From Chlorobiota bacterium (lineage in GTDB: Bacteria; Bacteroidota; Bacteroidia; Flavobacteriales; Flavobacteriaceae), in NCBI GenBank assembly GCA_013153655.1, contig JAADEB010000055.1:1-6206 (forward strand): a DNA stretch of 6,206 nt, in the 5' to 3' direction. Every line of letters begins with the position of its first letter. The first letter of the stretch is position 1. Position numbers and translations under genes: made by a program. The notes under the pieces were generated by a model. The model did no database searches. It was not told where the DNA came from and worked only from the letters and a program-made list of their open reading frames with translations. Positions 5,926 through 6,206 of the stretch are shown piece by piece.

Positions 5926-6206
5926 TTGAAAAAAATCCTCTTCATCATCCCTGACGGCGTGGGTATCCGGAATTATCTTTTTTCGGATTTGCTGCATTTG
6001 TTGCAGGAGCGGAATTGGGAAATCGGATTTTTACATGCCTTGTCGCCCCAAGCCATTGAAGAAATCAAAAAGGTGCATCCGGGATTAAATGTTCGTGAAT
6101 TTTCTTTTTACCCTTACAATGAAGGTATTGTAAATAAATTTTTGCGCGAATCCGTCAGTTATGCACGGCTTATCCACAATACCCGTTTGACCGGAAATCC
6201 TACGGT
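5926..6206 (+). CDS. probable glycosyltransferase, 5' end only (runs off the window)
   Basis: The frame is open from a TTG at 5926 to the window end (93 full codons). It encodes (M)KKILFIIPDGVGIRNYLF followed by SDLLHLLQERNWEIGFLHALS, which looks like a beta-strand, glycine loop and helix of a GT-B Rossmann N-terminal domain, then KFLRESVSYARLIHNTRL with the basic/aromatic pattern of such proteins. From memory, Bacteroidota glycan loci hold similar proteins beginning KKILF.IPDGVGIRNYL, usually labelled glycosyltransferase; I cannot name a specific function. The start is chosen because KKILFI is a typical N-terminus for this fold and no ATG is available nearby. The frame is also open further upstream, with another TTG at 5905, but that lies in the predicted -7 element. 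It begins 49 bases after neuC in the same direction. It could be the sialyltransferase or another transferase of the locus, but nothing visible proves this. Confidence 0.65.
   Translation, partial: MKKILFIIPDGVGIRNYLFSDLLHLLQERNWEIGFLHALSPQAIEEIKKVHPGLNVREFSFYPYNEGIVNKFLRESVSYARLIHNTRLTGNPT

Overview
The window is an interior piece of a surface-polysaccharide or glycan biosynthesis locus, entirely on the + strand, ending with a compact neuA-neuB-neuC nonulosonic (sialic) acid cassette. The organism looks like a member of the Bacteroidota. None of the starts I examined is preceded by a clear Shine-Dalgarno sequence, the single sizeable intergenic gap carries a perfect TAnnTTTG-type -7 element, and A/T-rich and GCC/CCC-rich codons are mixed as in moderate-GC Bacteroidota. 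I cannot assign genus or species.

Layout: (1) 1-500, the 3' end of a polytopic membrane protein resembling the O-antigen ligase/polymerase (Wzy/WaaL) family; its reading frame is open back to the window edge. (2) 507-1445, a GT2 glycosyltransferase of the polyprenyl-phosphate sugar synthase type with two C-terminal membrane helices. (3) 1446-3032, a 528-residue multi-pass protein with a GT-C-like layout, starting on the base after the previous stop codon. (4) 3051-3716, neuA (CMP-sialic acid synthetase). (5) 3713-4756, neuB (sialic acid synthase), overlapping neuA by 4 bases. (6) 4743-5876, neuC (hydrolysing UDP-GlcNAc 2-epimerase), overlapping neuB by 14 bases. (7) 5926-6206, the 5' end of a further gene, probably a glycosyltransferase, read from a TTG start behind a probable promoter of its own.

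How they fit together: NeuC turns UDP-GlcNAc into ManNAc, NeuB condenses it with phosphoenolpyruvate to give Neu5Ac, and NeuA activates this as CMP-Neu5Ac, all in the cytoplasm. The GT2/GT-C pair suggests a second activity, in which a sugar is loaded on a polyprenyl phosphate and transferred on the periplasmic side by the GT-C protein. The Wzy/WaaL-like protein would polymerise or ligate the glycan. No sialyltransferase, flippase or capsule export gene is recognisable here, so the fate of the sialic acid has to be read from flanking DNA. Genes 1-6 are packed with gaps of 18 bases or less and probably form one transcript.

There is no RNA gene, CRISPR array, insertion sequence or intergenic stretch over 50 bases. 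I did not find a wholly new system. The least explained parts are the GT-C-like protein, its pairing with the GT2 enzyme, and the gene that begins at the right edge.
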